Source: JADJDM01 sp044352985
GTDB taxonomy: Bacteria; Bacteroidota; Bacteroidia; B-17B0; Aurantibacillaceae
Length of the DNA stretch: 64,000 nt
Direction: 5' to 3'
Assembly (NCBI GenBank): GCA_044352985.1
Contig: JBILCU010000012.1
Coordinates: 56,087-120,086 of the forward strand
Within the stretch, counting starts at the first letter, position 1; each line of letters begins with the position of its first letter. Shown piece after piece: positions 42,550-51,656 of this stretch. Position numbers and translations under genes: made by a program. The notes beneath the pieces are model-generated. The model ran no database searches and was not told where the DNA came from. It was given only the letters and a program-made list of their open reading frames with translations.

Positions 42550-42867
42550 ATGTCGGTACACATTGGTAAAATCATTAAAGAAACATTGAAATCAAAAAAT
42601 ATAGATGTAGCTGATTTTGCCCATAAAATAAATTATACAAGGGGTAATGCCTACAAGATTTTTAATAAAAAAAGTATTGATACCGATTTGCTTTTTAAAA
42701 TTAGTAAAGTGCTGGATGAAAATTTATTTTTTCATTTTATTACAAGCGATGAAGTGATTAAGTATAAAAATGACAAAATAAATTCTTCGGATATTTTATC
42801 AGTACTGAATGAGATAAAAGAAATTTTAACTCCACCACAACAAAAGAAGTTGAAAATAAAAAAATAA
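42550..42867 (+). CDS. Small HTH (XRE-like) regulator
   Basis: Start at ATG 42550 (MSVHIGKIIKETLKSKN); an upstream TTG reading would cross the inverted repeat. In the 105-residue protein, residues 5-60 form an XRE-type helix-turn-helix (IGKIIKETLKSKNIDVADFAHKINYTRGNAYKIFNKKSIDTDLLFKISKVLDENLF). The C-terminal 40 residues are helical and basic. It resembles cI/Cro-like regulators often found alone in Bacteroidota. It is divergent from the T9SS propeller gene, which it might control. Confidence 0.75.
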   Translation: MSVHIGKIIKETLKSKNIDVADFAHKINYTRGNAYKIFNKKSIDTDLLFKISKVLDENLFFHFITSDEVIKYKNDKINSSDILSVLNEIKEILTPPQQKKLKIKK

Positions 42868-42893
42868 TTTTCCAATTTGAAATAGGCTAAAGT

Positions 42894-43268
42894 TTATTTT
42901 TTCAACTTAGGTTTTGCCTTTTTTAATTCTTCCAGCTTATAGCTTACCATTTCTTTTATTAATTGATAAGGAATTTCTTTTTCATGCGGAAACTGAACGG
43001 ATCCTTTTCCTTGTTTGTATGTTGCGAGTTCTTCTTTAAATTTTTCGTGCGTTTGTGGCGTGGCATAAATTCCTATATGCTCTTTAAATGCTGCAAAGTA
43101 AACCAATGGTTTTTTGTTGAATTTATAGGCAGGCATCCCATAAGAAAATTCCTCTGTAACTTCTGTAGCAAGTTTTAAAATTAATGCTCTAATTTTTAGT
43201 AGTCGTTCTTGTATTGGATCAGGAAAGGATTTAATGTACTTTTCTACGGATTGATTTTGAATACTCAT
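42894..43268 (-). CDS. DUF1801 (YdhG/YdeI-like) protein
   Basis: 124 residues. The pattern VEKYIKSFPDPIQERLLKIRALILKLATEVTEEFSYGMPAYKFNKKPLVYFAAFKEHIGIYATP matches DUF1801, the YdhG-like fold related to frataxin-like iron chaperones. The cellular role is not firmly known. It stands alone between a regulator and a glycosyltransferase gene. Confidence 0.8.
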   Translation of the reverse strand: MSIQNQSVEKYIKSFPDPIQERLLKIRALILKLATEVTEEFSYGMPAYKFNKKPLVYFAAFKEHIGIYATPQTHEKFKEELATYKQGKGSVQFPHEKEIPYQLIKEMVSYKLEELKKAKPKLKK

Positions 43269-43366
43269 ATTCTTTTTGAAAGATAAATTAATTTCAGATT
43301 CGAAATTAGGTGATTTACTTTTCCTTCTGAAATATTTTTAACTTCGTAATGCATTAAAATAGTTTT

Positions 43367-44347
43367 CTGAAAAAAATTTTAGTCATACAAACTGCATTTA
43401 TTGGAGACGTAATATTAGCTACTTCTGTGCTCGAAAAATTGCATTCTTTTTTTCCTAGTTCACAGTTAGATGTATTGGTTCGTAACGGCAATGAATCCTT
43501 GTTTATAGATCATCCTTTTATTAACAAGTGTTTAGTTTGGAATAAAAGTAAAGGCAAGTATAAAAGTTTATTTCAGTTAATCAGTAGGATTAGAAATGAG
43601 AACTATGATGCAGTAATTAATCTTCATCGTTTTGCAAGCTCCGGAATTTTAACTGCTTTTTCCAATTCAAACTTAAAGCTGGGTTTTGATAAAAATCCTT
43701 TTTCATTTTTGTTTACAAAAAAAATTAAACATCAGATTGGTAATGGCTTGCATGAGGTTCAAAGAAACCAACTTCTGATTAAAGAATTAACGGATGAAAA
43801 TTATGTAAAACCTAAATTGTATCCATCTTCTCACAATAAGGAAAAGGTAAGACAGTACATTAACGATTTTTTTGTGTGCATGGCGCCTTCATCGGTATGG
43901 TTTACCAAACAATTACCTGTAAATAAATGGATTGAGTTATGTGATAAAATTCCAGCTTCAACATCTATTTATCTATTAGGCGCAAAAAGTGATAAAGAAT
44001 TGTGTGATAAAATCATGAACTCTTCATTACATAAAAAAATCATCAATCTTTGTGGACAATTGAATTTGCTTGATTCGTGTGCTTTGATGGAAAAGGCATC
44101 AATGAATTATGTAAATGATTCTGCACCTTTGCATCTATCTTCTGCTATGAATGCGCCTGTTACCGCCTTCTTTTGTTCTACAGTGCCTGAATATGGTTTT
44201 ACACCACTTTCTGATGAATCTAAGATTGTTGAAGTAAAACAACAATTGAATTGCAGACCTTGTGGTTTACATGGGTATAAAAAATGCCCTGAAGGTCATT
44301 TTAAATGTGGTAATGATATAGCAATTGATTTTGTAAAACAGGTTTAA
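43367..44347 (+). CDS. Family 9 glycosyltransferase (heptosyltransferase-like), apparent CTG start
   Basis: The family N-terminus KKILVIQTAFIGDVILATSVLEKL is encoded from 43370, well before the first ATG/GTG (a GTG inside this motif at 43427). The only plausible initiator before the in-frame stop at 43355 is CTG at 43367, giving 326 residues. The C-terminal half has MAPSSVWFTKQLP and the donor site NYVNDSAPLHLSSAMNAPVTAFF of ADP-heptose:LPS heptosyltransferases. It would add a heptose or similar sugar to the LPS core. It converges on batE. A sequencing change of ATG to CTG cannot be excluded. Confidence 0.85.
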   Translation: MKKILVIQTAFIGDVILATSVLEKLHSFFPSSQLDVLVRNGNESLFIDHPFINKCLVWNKSKGKYKSLFQLISRIRNENYDAVINLHRFASSGILTAFSNSNLKLGFDKNPFSFLFTKKIKHQIGNGLHEVQRNQLLIKELTDENYVKPKLYPSSHNKEKVRQYINDFFVCMAPSSVWFTKQLPVNKWIELCDKIPASTSIYLLGAKSDKELCDKIMNSSLHKKIINLCGQLNLLDSCALMEKASMNYVNDSAPLHLSSAMNAPVTAFFCSTVPEYGFTPLSDESKIVEVKQQLNCRPCGLHGYKKCPEGHFKCGNDIAIDFVKQV

Positions 44348-45093
44348 AATAAACCTAAATGGTTAGTTTGTAACCATCCCTCATTGCCATTTTCTAATTG
44401 AATAGCAGTCCATTTAGTGTTGCATTCCAATACTGTTACTTTAGTGCCTTCATGCAATTTAAATTGTTCTTTAGCGCCTTCAGTGGGTTCGTTAACAACA
44501 CTTACTTCAGTACTTAAAATAATTGCATTGTTTTTATTCGTGACTTCATTTAAAGCAATAAATCCAATTATTAACGAGCCAATAAAAATTAAAACATGTA
44601 TTGCTCCTAACCAAAAGAATAATTTTTTAAAAGTGGTATCCATCAAAAAAACAATAAAGAAAAAAAGAGCAAAGCTTAGTGAAATTATACTCGACCATGC
44701 CCAGCCGTTTAATGAGTATGTTGTTAAAATTCCTGATTCAATATTTTTTACAAAATAGTTTTCTTTGTTTTCAATTTGGTCTTTTGTTTTTTGGGAAGCA
44801 ATGGTGAGATTATGTTTAATGTCATTATCTGCTGGATCTAATTTATGTGCTAAATGGTATTGATAAATGGCTTTACCTATATCATTATTTTTAAAATAGG
44901 CATTTGCTAAGTTATAATGTAGTAAAGAAGATGTTTCTCCGTTTGCAATTACTTTTTCGTAATTCTCTATTGCACTTTTATAATCTCCTTTATCATAAGC
45001 GTTTTTAGCTTTATCAATCCTCTCGTTTCCAAAAAACAAATGCGAAACGAAGCAAAAAAGAACGATAAGATTAAGCTTTAGTTTCATCTTCAA
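44344..45093 (-). CDS. batE: BatE: TPR protein with SH3-like domain
   Basis: 249 residues. A signal peptide is followed by TPR repeats (DKAKNAYDKGDYKSAIENYEKVIANGETSSLLHYNLANAYFKNNDIGKAIYQYHLAHKLDP), two membrane segments near 135-180, and a C-terminal SH3b-like domain (TEVSVVNEPTEGAKEQFKLHEGTKVTVLE...WTAIQLENGNEGWLQ). This architecture is that of BatE in Bacteroidota and Leptospira. It is the last gene of the bat operon and overlaps batD by 23 bases. Confidence 0.85.
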   Translation of the reverse strand: MKMKLKLNLIVLFCFVSHLFFGNERIDKAKNAYDKGDYKSAIENYEKVIANGETSSLLHYNLANAYFKNNDIGKAIYQYHLAHKLDPADNDIKHNLTIASQKTKDQIENKENYFVKNIESGILTTYSLNGWAWSSIISLSFALFFFIVFLMDTTFKKLFFWLGAIHVLIFIGSLIIGFIALNEVTNKNNAIILSTEVSVVNEPTEGAKEQFKLHEGTKVTVLECNTKWTAIQLENGNEGWLQTNHLGLF

Positions 45094-46924
45094 TATTTTT
45101 AATTAATTCAATGGTATTGTTGTAAACAATTTGTATATCGTTGCTTACTGCAGCCGGTGCATACCGAGCAATGTCGCAATCGTTTAATGTATCGTTAAGT
45201 TTACTTATAGTAGTTTCGCTTATGTTTTGTTTTGTTAACTGTAACGATATATTATCCTTTGATAAATCAGCAATAGGAATATTTAATTTATTACTAATGT
45301 AATTATATAATGCAATAGATACTTCTTGATAAAAACCATCTTTATTGTTTTGTTTTAAAAACACTTCTGCTTTTTGTAATTGTTTTTTTGCCAGACGAGC
45401 AGCTTTACGTTGCTTTACTGCAACAACATCACTGTTGCGAACATCGTACGATTTTTTACTCACAATAAATCCTGTAAAGCAAAGTAACGGCAATGCAAGA
45501 AGTGCATAATGTTTCCAGGAATTGAAAAAATGCTGATCAGCTTTTTCTAATTTTAAATCTCCGGTTTTGATGTAACGAATGTCGTTCCTTTTTTCTTCAA
45601 TGGTTGTTTTAGGAACATAGGCCTGCACAGAATTTCCATTTGCAGAACCATTAGGATCGGGGGTAACTTCGATTTTAAATTCAGGTGCAGGTATATTTAC
45701 ATACGATTTTTTCTCGGGATCAAAATAACTGAACGAAAGATTATTAATGGTAAACTCACCGCTTTTTCTTGGTATCAATAAGTAATCGTAGGTTTTGGTT
45801 CCGCTAAAATTGCCAGCTTCGCTGTAGGATTCAGAAATTTTCGGATCATAGGTTTCAAAGCCTTCCGGAAAATTAATTTTAGGGGCATCTGTAAGTTTGA
45901 TGTTTCCTCTACCGGTTATACTTAATTTTAAATTGATGCTCTCATTTTCTTTCACTTTTTCTTTACTGATTTCTGCCTTTAAACTAAAATTTCCAACAGC
46001 ACCATTAAAGTCTGCAGGTTTGTTGTTTTCTGGCAATGCTTTTACATCAATTACCATTGCTTTACTCTTTGCTTTTACTACAGCATCTTCATAACCGCCA
46101 CCACCGAAAAACTGCTCAAAAATATTTTGTGGCTGGCGGCTTGTTTTTCTTCTTACCACACATTCCACTTCCATGGGTTCAATTGTTAATTGCCCCGATC
46201 GTTGAGGAAACAAATATGAGGTAGAAAAATCAGCAACATAATACACTGATCCATCTACATTTTCTTGACTCAACTGAATTTGTTTGTTCTTGTTGTTTTC
46301 GTTTTGACTCCAAAATCCATTGTAGTTAGGCATTTTATAATTTTGAAATCCTCGTAATGTTGGTTTGGAATATATTTTATGACTCACAACAACTTGCTCA
46401 CCTAGAAAGCAAGATTTTTTACTTACTGTAGTTTTAATAAAAACATCATCACCGCTTGATGCCGAGGCAACTCCTGCATTATTTCCAACTGACTGATTAC
46501 TGCCTGAACTTCTACTTCCGGCATTTTGTTGATTTGCATTTCCTTTAACATCAATAGCGATACTATTTGATTCAATTTTATTTCCGTTGACTACAATGCT
46601 TGCAGGTGCAATAGTAAAACGACCCTCTCTTTTCGGACTCAACATATAGGAAAGTGAAATGGATTGAGACATGTTGCCATTAACAATTTGCATGCTTGTG
46701 GACTGGTTAGGACCTGAATACACATCAAAATCGCTTAAGTTAGGTGCTTTAAAATTACTACCGGAAGCATTTAAAGTAAAAGAGATTTGAAATAATTCGC
46801 CAACTGCTAACTGATTTCTAGAGGTTTGTGCGGTAAACTTTTGAGCAGTTAATTTAAAAGATAAAAGAAATAACAGAATTGAAAAACAAGTAAATAAAGA
46901 ATAGCTATTTTTTTTAATCATCAT
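45071..46924 (-). CDS. batD: BatD: large envelope protein of the Bat operon
   Basis: 617 residues with a signal peptide, an N-terminal beta-rich BatD domain (FTAQTSRNQLAVGELFQISFTLNASGSNFKAPNLSDFDVYSGP) and the conserved MLSPKREGRFTIAPASIVVNG. A second strand-rich repeat runs about 300-430, and one membrane segment (HYALLALPLLCFTGFIV) lies near residue 475, followed by a helical cytoplasmic tail. A serine/asparagine-rich linker interrupts the N-domain. Bat proteins were linked to aerotolerance in Bacteroides fragilis, but the molecular function is unknown. It lies between batC and batE on one strand. Confidence 0.88.
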   Translation of the reverse strand: MMIKKNSYSLFTCFSILLFLLSFKLTAQKFTAQTSRNQLAVGELFQISFTLNASGSNFKAPNLSDFDVYSGPNQSTSMQIVNGNMSQSISLSYMLSPKREGRFTIAPASIVVNGNKIESNSIAIDVKGNANQQNAGSRSSGSNQSVGNNAGVASASSGDDVFIKTTVSKKSCFLGEQVVVSHKIYSKPTLRGFQNYKMPNYNGFWSQNENNKNKQIQLSQENVDGSVYYVADFSTSYLFPQRSGQLTIEPMEVECVVRRKTSRQPQNIFEQFFGGGGYEDAVVKAKSKAMVIDVKALPENNKPADFNGAVGNFSLKAEISKEKVKENESINLKLSITGRGNIKLTDAPKINFPEGFETYDPKISESYSEAGNFSGTKTYDYLLIPRKSGEFTINNLSFSYFDPEKKSYVNIPAPEFKIEVTPDPNGSANGNSVQAYVPKTTIEEKRNDIRYIKTGDLKLEKADQHFFNSWKHYALLALPLLCFTGFIVSKKSYDVRNSDVVAVKQRKAARLAKKQLQKAEVFLKQNNKDGFYQEVSIALYNYISNKLNIPIADLSKDNISLQLTKQNISETTISKLNDTLNDCDIARYAPAAVSNDIQIVYNNTIELIKNIEDETKA

Positions 46925-46994
46925 TTTTTATTGTTTCTTCAGCCGTTTAAAATTATAAATTTTACAGAGACAATGCGTGTTAAAAATTACCAAA

Positions 46995-47699
46995 TCACCA
47001 ATCTTTTTCGGGCTTTACGTTCTCTCCTTTTTCACCTTTGTGTTTTCGGTTGATAGCTATTTTTTTCTCGTTATTTTTTAATGCATCAAGCATACGTTGC
47101 GCCTCTTCTTTACTCATGGCGCCTTGCTGTGGTTGTTGTTGCTGCTGATCGTTTTTATTGCTTAATTGTTTTTTTTGATCTTCCTTTTTTTGATCCTGCT
47201 GATTTTGATCTTTGTTTTGTTGATCTTTTCCTCCGCCTTGTTGCTGCTGTTGTTGTAATTTACGTTGTGCCCATGCAAGGTTATAACGTGTGCTATCATC
47301 ATCTGCATTTATTTTCAATGAATTCTTGTATGCAGAAATTGCTTTTTCGTATTCCTTTTTCTTTAAATAAGCGTTTCCAAGGTTGTGGAATGTTTGTCGT
47401 AAAGTATCTTTATTATTTGTAGAACGAACCACAGATTCATAGTGACTTACTGCATCGGCAAATTTACCTTGCTTGTAATAGGCATTTCCTAAATTGTATT
47501 CGCCTTTTAAATAACCTTGTTTTTCATTAATGGATTGCAAATATTTTTTTTCTGCATTCGCATATTTCCCCGATTTATAATCATCGTTTCCAGAACGCAA
47601 TGTTTTCTTTTCTTTTTGAGAAAAGAGATGGAATGCTGTTAATATAAAAAGTAAGGTTACAGCAAATGCTCTATTTATTTGATGTTTTGAATGTTTCAT
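46995..47699 (-). CDS. batC: BatC: TPR protein with Gln-rich tail
   Basis: 234 residues. A signal peptide is followed by TPR repeats (KYANAEKKYLQSINEKQGYLKGEYNLGNAYYKQGKFADAVSHYESVV; HNLGNAYLKKKEYEKAISAYKNSLKIN). A strongly biased Gln/Lys/Asp segment covers about 145-195 and probably forms a flexible linker. The C-terminal MSKEEAQRMLDALKNNEKK is conserved in BatC. It overlaps batB by four bases, implying translational coupling. It likely serves as a periplasmic partner of the VWA proteins. Confidence 0.87.
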   Translation of the reverse strand: MKHSKHQINRAFAVTLLFILTAFHLFSQKEKKTLRSGNDDYKSGKYANAEKKYLQSINEKQGYLKGEYNLGNAYYKQGKFADAVSHYESVVRSTNNKDTLRQTFHNLGNAYLKKKEYEKAISAYKNSLKINADDDSTRYNLAWAQRKLQQQQQQGGGKDQQNKDQNQQDQKKEDQKKQLSNKNDQQQQQPQQGAMSKEEAQRMLDALKNNEKKIAINRKHKGEKGENVKPEKDW

Positions 47700-48733
47700 T
47701 TTTTCTTTTCAAATAAATTTAATTTTCTCCACCAATTGCTTTTACGTTCATTGATGAAAAATTCAATTACCAATAAAATAGCAGCCAGGTAAACAAACCA
47801 AATGAACTGATCATCAAAATCAGTATACATTTTGGATTCAATTTGTTTTCGCTCCATTTCTTTCAGTTTATCCATAATTGCATTCAAACCAACTTCTGCG
47901 TTGTTGGCTTTTGCGTAAGCACCATTACCTGCCGATGCAATATCCATCAATAAAGCTTCATTCAGTTTTGTTACCACTGTATTTCCTGTATTATCTTTAC
48001 GGAAACCTAATTTAATCCCATCTTGAATTAATGGAATTGGAACACCTGTGTTTGAACCAATACCAATTGTAGAAACAGAAATTCCTTTTGCATTTGCCTC
48101 TTCCGCTGCTTTAATAGCTCCTTCTTCGTGGTCTTCACCATCAGTGATTATAATAATAGATTTGTTTTTTCCTAAATCTGTTCCGAATGCTTCAATGGAT
48201 TTGCTGATGGCAGCAGAAACATTTGTCCCCTGAACAGGAACGATTCCTGGTCCGATTGAATTCAGAAATAATTTAGCAGCACTGTAATCGGCTGTTATCG
48301 GTAATTGTACATAAGCCTCACCTGCAAACACAATTAATCCAATTCTGTCGCCTTCCAGTTTTTCAATAAATTTTTCCAAGGCAAGTTTTGCGCGCTCAAT
48401 ACGATTGGGTGATAAATCCTCTGCCAGCATAGAATTGGAAACATCCAAACAAATCATGATATCACCACCTTCGCGTTTTACCTCCTGCATTTTAGAGCCG
48501 GTTTGTAAGTTAGCTACAGCAATGATTAATGAAGTGAAAGCAATTAAAAACAAGATGAATTTCCAGATGCGTTTATCGCTAGAAACATCAGGTAATAATG
48601 CTTTTACCAATTCATAATCGCCTATTTTTTTTAATTGCTTTTTTCTATTTCTTACGATGAGTGCGTAAAAAACAATCAGTAAAGGAATTAATAAAAGTCC
48701 CCATAAATAATCACTATTTTCAAAACGATACAT
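47696..48733 (-). CDS. batB: BatB: membrane-anchored VWA protein
   Basis: 345 residues. Two N-terminal membrane segments flank a short loop, then a von Willebrand factor A domain with MIDAS motif DVSNS (residues 97-101), the Thr in VPVQGTNVSAA and the Asp in IIITDGEDHEEG. A C-terminal membrane helix (QFIWFVYLAAILLVIEFFI) closes it. The MIDAS is intact, so metal-dependent binding is likely. It is a paralogue of batA, which lies immediately upstream with a one-base gap. Confidence 0.9.
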   Translation of the reverse strand: MYRFENSDYLWGLLLIPLLIVFYALIVRNRKKQLKKIGDYELVKALLPDVSSDKRIWKFILFLIAFTSLIIAVANLQTGSKMQEVKREGGDIMICLDVSNSMLAEDLSPNRIERAKLALEKFIEKLEGDRIGLIVFAGEAYVQLPITADYSAAKLFLNSIGPGIVPVQGTNVSAAISKSIEAFGTDLGKNKSIIIITDGEDHEEGAIKAAEEANAKGISVSTIGIGSNTGVPIPLIQDGIKLGFRKDNTGNTVVTKLNEALLMDIASAGNGAYAKANNAEVGLNAIMDKLKEMERKQIESKMYTDFDDQFIWFVYLAAILLVIEFFINERKSNWWRKLNLFEKKK

Positions 48734-48734
48734 C

Positions 48735-49745
48735 TTATGGAACTGATTTAAATAGTGTATTTTTTAAAATGAATTCAAGTAATAGTGAAATACTTGCAAT
48801 TAATGCAAATACAAAAAAACGTTCTGCCTTGTTGCTGTAATTCCGTTCACTGATCACTGATTTTTCCATACGGTCAATTTCTTCGTAAACCTTTTTCAAA
48901 CTTTTATTGTCGGTAGCCCTGAAGTATTTTCCTCCGGTCATTTCAGAAATTTTATTCATTACCACTTCATCAATTTCAACATCCACATAATCAAATTCAA
49001 TGTGGCCGTTAGGATAAATATAAACCGGAGTGTATGCTTTTCCTTTTGAACCAACACCCACAGAATACACTTTCACTCCAAATGTCTTTGCAATTTCGCC
49101 AGCTGTTAATGGGGCAATTTCACCAATATTACTAACACCATCAGATAATAAAATAACCACTTTGCTTTTAGCATTACTCTCCTTCACTCGAGAAACTGCA
49201 TCTGCCAAACCTAAACCAATGGCAGTACCATCAGCCATTTGACCGGTTTTTACTTCACTAATGATGTTTTTTAAAATCGCATGATCGGTGGTGAGCGGAC
49301 ATTGTGTAAAAGCTTCACCACTGAATACAACTAAACCAATTCTGTCGGTCGGGCGAGAATCAATAAACTGTATAGCTACTTCTTTTGCAGATTCCAAACG
49401 ATTGGGATCAAAATCTTTTGCCAGCATGGAATGACTTACATCCATGCAAAGCACTATATCAATTCCTTCTGTTTTAATGTCTTTCCAACTGCTTCGTGAT
49501 TGTGGCCGAGCAATGATTAATATGATTGCAGAGAAGGTGATTAATCGAAATACAAACAAAATATGACGAAACTTAGCTCTGCCTGATGATTTAATTTTTC
49601 CTAATAAAATCAATGAAGAGTAATTAAATTCTGCTTCGCGGTTTTTGTTTTTGTAAATGTACCAGGCAATAAAAACAGGTAAAGCAAAGAAGAGATAAAA
49701 TGCTTCTTTGTTTGAAAAAGTTATATCGTTAAAAAACTGAATCAC
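48735..49745 (-). CDS. batA: BatA: membrane-anchored VWA protein
   Basis: 336 residues with N-terminal membrane segments (FYLFFALPVFIAWYIY; FVFRLITFSAIILIIA), a VWA domain with MIDAS motif DVSHS (102-106), the Thr in MADGTAIGLGLADAV and Asp in VILLSDGVSNIGE, and a C-terminal membrane helix. BatA and BatB may form a complex in the inner membrane whose domains are exposed to the periplasm; this is known only in outline. It overlaps the upstream gene by four bases. Confidence 0.9.
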   Translation of the reverse strand: MIQFFNDITFSNKEAFYLFFALPVFIAWYIYKNKNREAEFNYSSLILLGKIKSSGRAKFRHILFVFRLITFSAIILIIARPQSRSSWKDIKTEGIDIVLCMDVSHSMLAKDFDPNRLESAKEVAIQFIDSRPTDRIGLVVFSGEAFTQCPLTTDHAILKNIISEVKTGQMADGTAIGLGLADAVSRVKESNAKSKVVILLSDGVSNIGEIAPLTAGEIAKTFGVKVYSVGVGSKGKAYTPVYIYPNGHIEFDYVDVEIDEVVMNKISEMTGGKYFRATDNKSLKKVYEEIDRMEKSVISERNYSNKAERFFVFALIASISLLLEFILKNTLFKSVP

Positions 49746-50731
49746 TTTTGTTCTGTTTGATTAAATGCTGAGTTTTCTTCGTTTATTTCTTCACGTAAAG
49801 TGCCTTTTACAAAATCGAAGGCATTGTTTATTGTTATTTCATTTTCTACGTCAATGGGTTGTGCTTTTGCAAACTTTACATAATCTGCCAATGCTAAAAT
49901 TTGTTTTAATTTTTCTTTGCTTACGCCGTCAATTAATTGAGATTTCATCACACTCATAATTTCATCAGAAGTTAGTTCCATCGCACTGATATTGTACCTG
50001 CCTTCCAAATAAACCCTTATAGTATCAGTAATAGCAGTGTAGTATTCTTTTGTTTTACCTTCCTGCCAAAGTTTTAGGTTTTTAATATTCTCTAAATCTC
50101 TGAATGCAACAATATGAGGAGCAATTTTTATTTTCGGTTTTTCATCAGGAATTACTTTTCTGTTTTTTAATCTTCTGTAAATGATGTAATAGAAAAGTGC
50201 TAGTATTGCTACAATTCCTGCGCCCCAATAGATATAAGGTAAAATTTCTTTCCAATGAAAAGGTTCATCGTAAATAGGTTTCACATCTTTAATACTTGTT
50301 TCTGCGGTATCAACAGGAATGGTCTCAACTTCAAGCAATAATGCCTGGGTGCTAATAGGATTAACGGTATCGTTATCAATAGTGAAAATAAATGGCGGAA
50401 TTGCCCAATAACCAGAATCAAAAGAGGTGATGTAAATTGTTTGATGTTGCTGTAAGTTGCCTGAGTTTGATTTGCTTGGCGGAATGGTGTCAATTTTCGA
50501 AACATTTACCACTTCAATTTGTTTGGTAATGGTATCGCCAATTTGCGGCCACTGAATATTTATTTTTTTTGATGGTCCGGCATAATTAAGGTAAAGGTCA
50601 ATTTTAGCTTGCTGACCAATTATAATTTTACCGGTATCTATTAATGCAAACGCTTCTGTTTTTTGAGCAAACGAAAAATTGGAAATTATAATTCCCAAAA
50701 CAATAAGCATTATGTTACTCAATTTTTTCAT
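49742..50731 (-). CDS. Bat-operon single-pass membrane protein (unnamed)
   Basis: 329 residues with a signal peptide (MLIVLGIIISNFSFAQ), a beta-rich periplasmic domain of about 130 residues with BatD-like character (IIIGQQAKIDLYLNYAGPSKKINIQWPQIGDTI), a membrane helix (YIYWGAGIVAILALFYYIIYRRL) and a cytoplasmic helical tail. A protein of this form regularly sits between the DUF58 gene and batA in Bacteroidota and is often left as hypothetical. Position, four-base overlap with batA and three-base gap to the DUF58 gene show it is part of the complex set. Confidence 0.75.
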   Translation of the reverse strand: MKKLSNIMLIVLGIIISNFSFAQKTEAFALIDTGKIIIGQQAKIDLYLNYAGPSKKINIQWPQIGDTITKQIEVVNVSKIDTIPPSKSNSGNLQQHQTIYITSFDSGYWAIPPFIFTIDNDTVNPISTQALLLEVETIPVDTAETSIKDVKPIYDEPFHWKEILPYIYWGAGIVAILALFYYIIYRRLKNRKVIPDEKPKIKIAPHIVAFRDLENIKNLKLWQEGKTKEYYTAITDTIRVYLEGRYNISAMELTSDEIMSVMKSQLIDGVSKEKLKQILALADYVKFAKAQPIDVENEITINNAFDFVKGTLREEINEENSAFNQTEQK

Positions 50732-50734
50732 TGC

Positions 50735-51601
50735 TTATCTGCGCTTAAATAAATTCATGAGTGGTTGAATGTACGATTCATCTGTTCGTAAACGAACATA
50801 ATCAACACCAGCACGATTAAATGTATCTTTTAATTGATGTTCAAATTTTATGCGTTGCAATTTTGATTCCTTTTGAAATTCTTTTGAAGAAGAATCAACC
50901 CATTTAATTTCGCCTGTTTCCAAATCTTTCAATTTGATTAACCCAACAGGAGGGATTTCGCGTTCTGATTTATCATATACTTCAACAGCAACTAAATCGT
51001 GTTTTTTATTGGTGATTTTAATTGCGTCAGAAATAGGGTTGTTATCTACAAAATCAGAAACTAAAAAAACGATGCTTTTCTTTTTTATGACGTTAGTCAG
51101 ATATTTTAGTGCGAGAGAAATATCCGTTTTGGTGCTTGTTGGCTGAATGTTTACCAATTCTCTGATTATGCGAAGAATATGAGTTTTACCTTTTTTAGGA
51201 GGAATGAATTTTTCAATTTTATCACTAAAAAAAATCACCCCAATTTTATCATTGTTGGTAGATGCTGAAAAAGAAATTACAGCACATAGTTCCGTAATTA
51301 AATCTTTTTTGGTTTGCTTTAATGTTCCAAATAATCCGGAAGCACTCACATCCACCATCAACACGACATTTAACTCTCGTTCTTCTTCAAATACTTTTAC
51401 GTAGGGACTATTAAAACGTGCAGTTACATTCCAGTCAATTGTTCTTACATCATCGCCCGGTGTATATTCTCTTACTTCGCTGAAAGCCATACCTCTTCCT
51501 TTAAAGGCGCTGTGGTATTCGCCCGAAAAAACCTGTGACGAAAGGCCACGGGTTTTGATTTCGATTTTACGAACTTTTTTTAATAGCTCAGCTGTTTCCA
51601 A
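50735..51601 (-). CDS. DUF58 domain protein
   Basis: 288 residues. The DUF58 signature SGEYHSAFKGRGMAFSEVREYTPGDDVRTIDWNVTAR is complete, followed by a VWA-like fold (VVLMVDVSASGLF; SIVFLVSDFVDNNP). No membrane segment is seen, so it is cytoplasmic. DUF58 proteins form conserved pairs with MoxR ATPases; a role in maturing or assembling the VWA partners is proposed for the family. It lies 55 bases after moxR. Confidence 0.9.
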   Translation of the reverse strand: METAELLKKVRKIEIKTRGLSSQVFSGEYHSAFKGRGMAFSEVREYTPGDDVRTIDWNVTARFNSPYVKVFEEERELNVVLMVDVSASGLFGTLKQTKKDLITELCAVISFSASTNNDKIGVIFFSDKIEKFIPPKKGKTHILRIIRELVNIQPTSTKTDISLALKYLTNVIKKKSIVFLVSDFVDNNPISDAIKITNKKHDLVAVEVYDKSEREIPPVGLIKLKDLETGEIKWVDSSSKEFQKESKLQRIKFEHQLKDTFNRAGVDYVRLRTDESYIQPLMNLFKRR

Positions 51602-51656
51602 AATTTAATGCGATGATGATTGTTAGAGTTAGAAATAAATGAAGAAGAAGTTTTAA

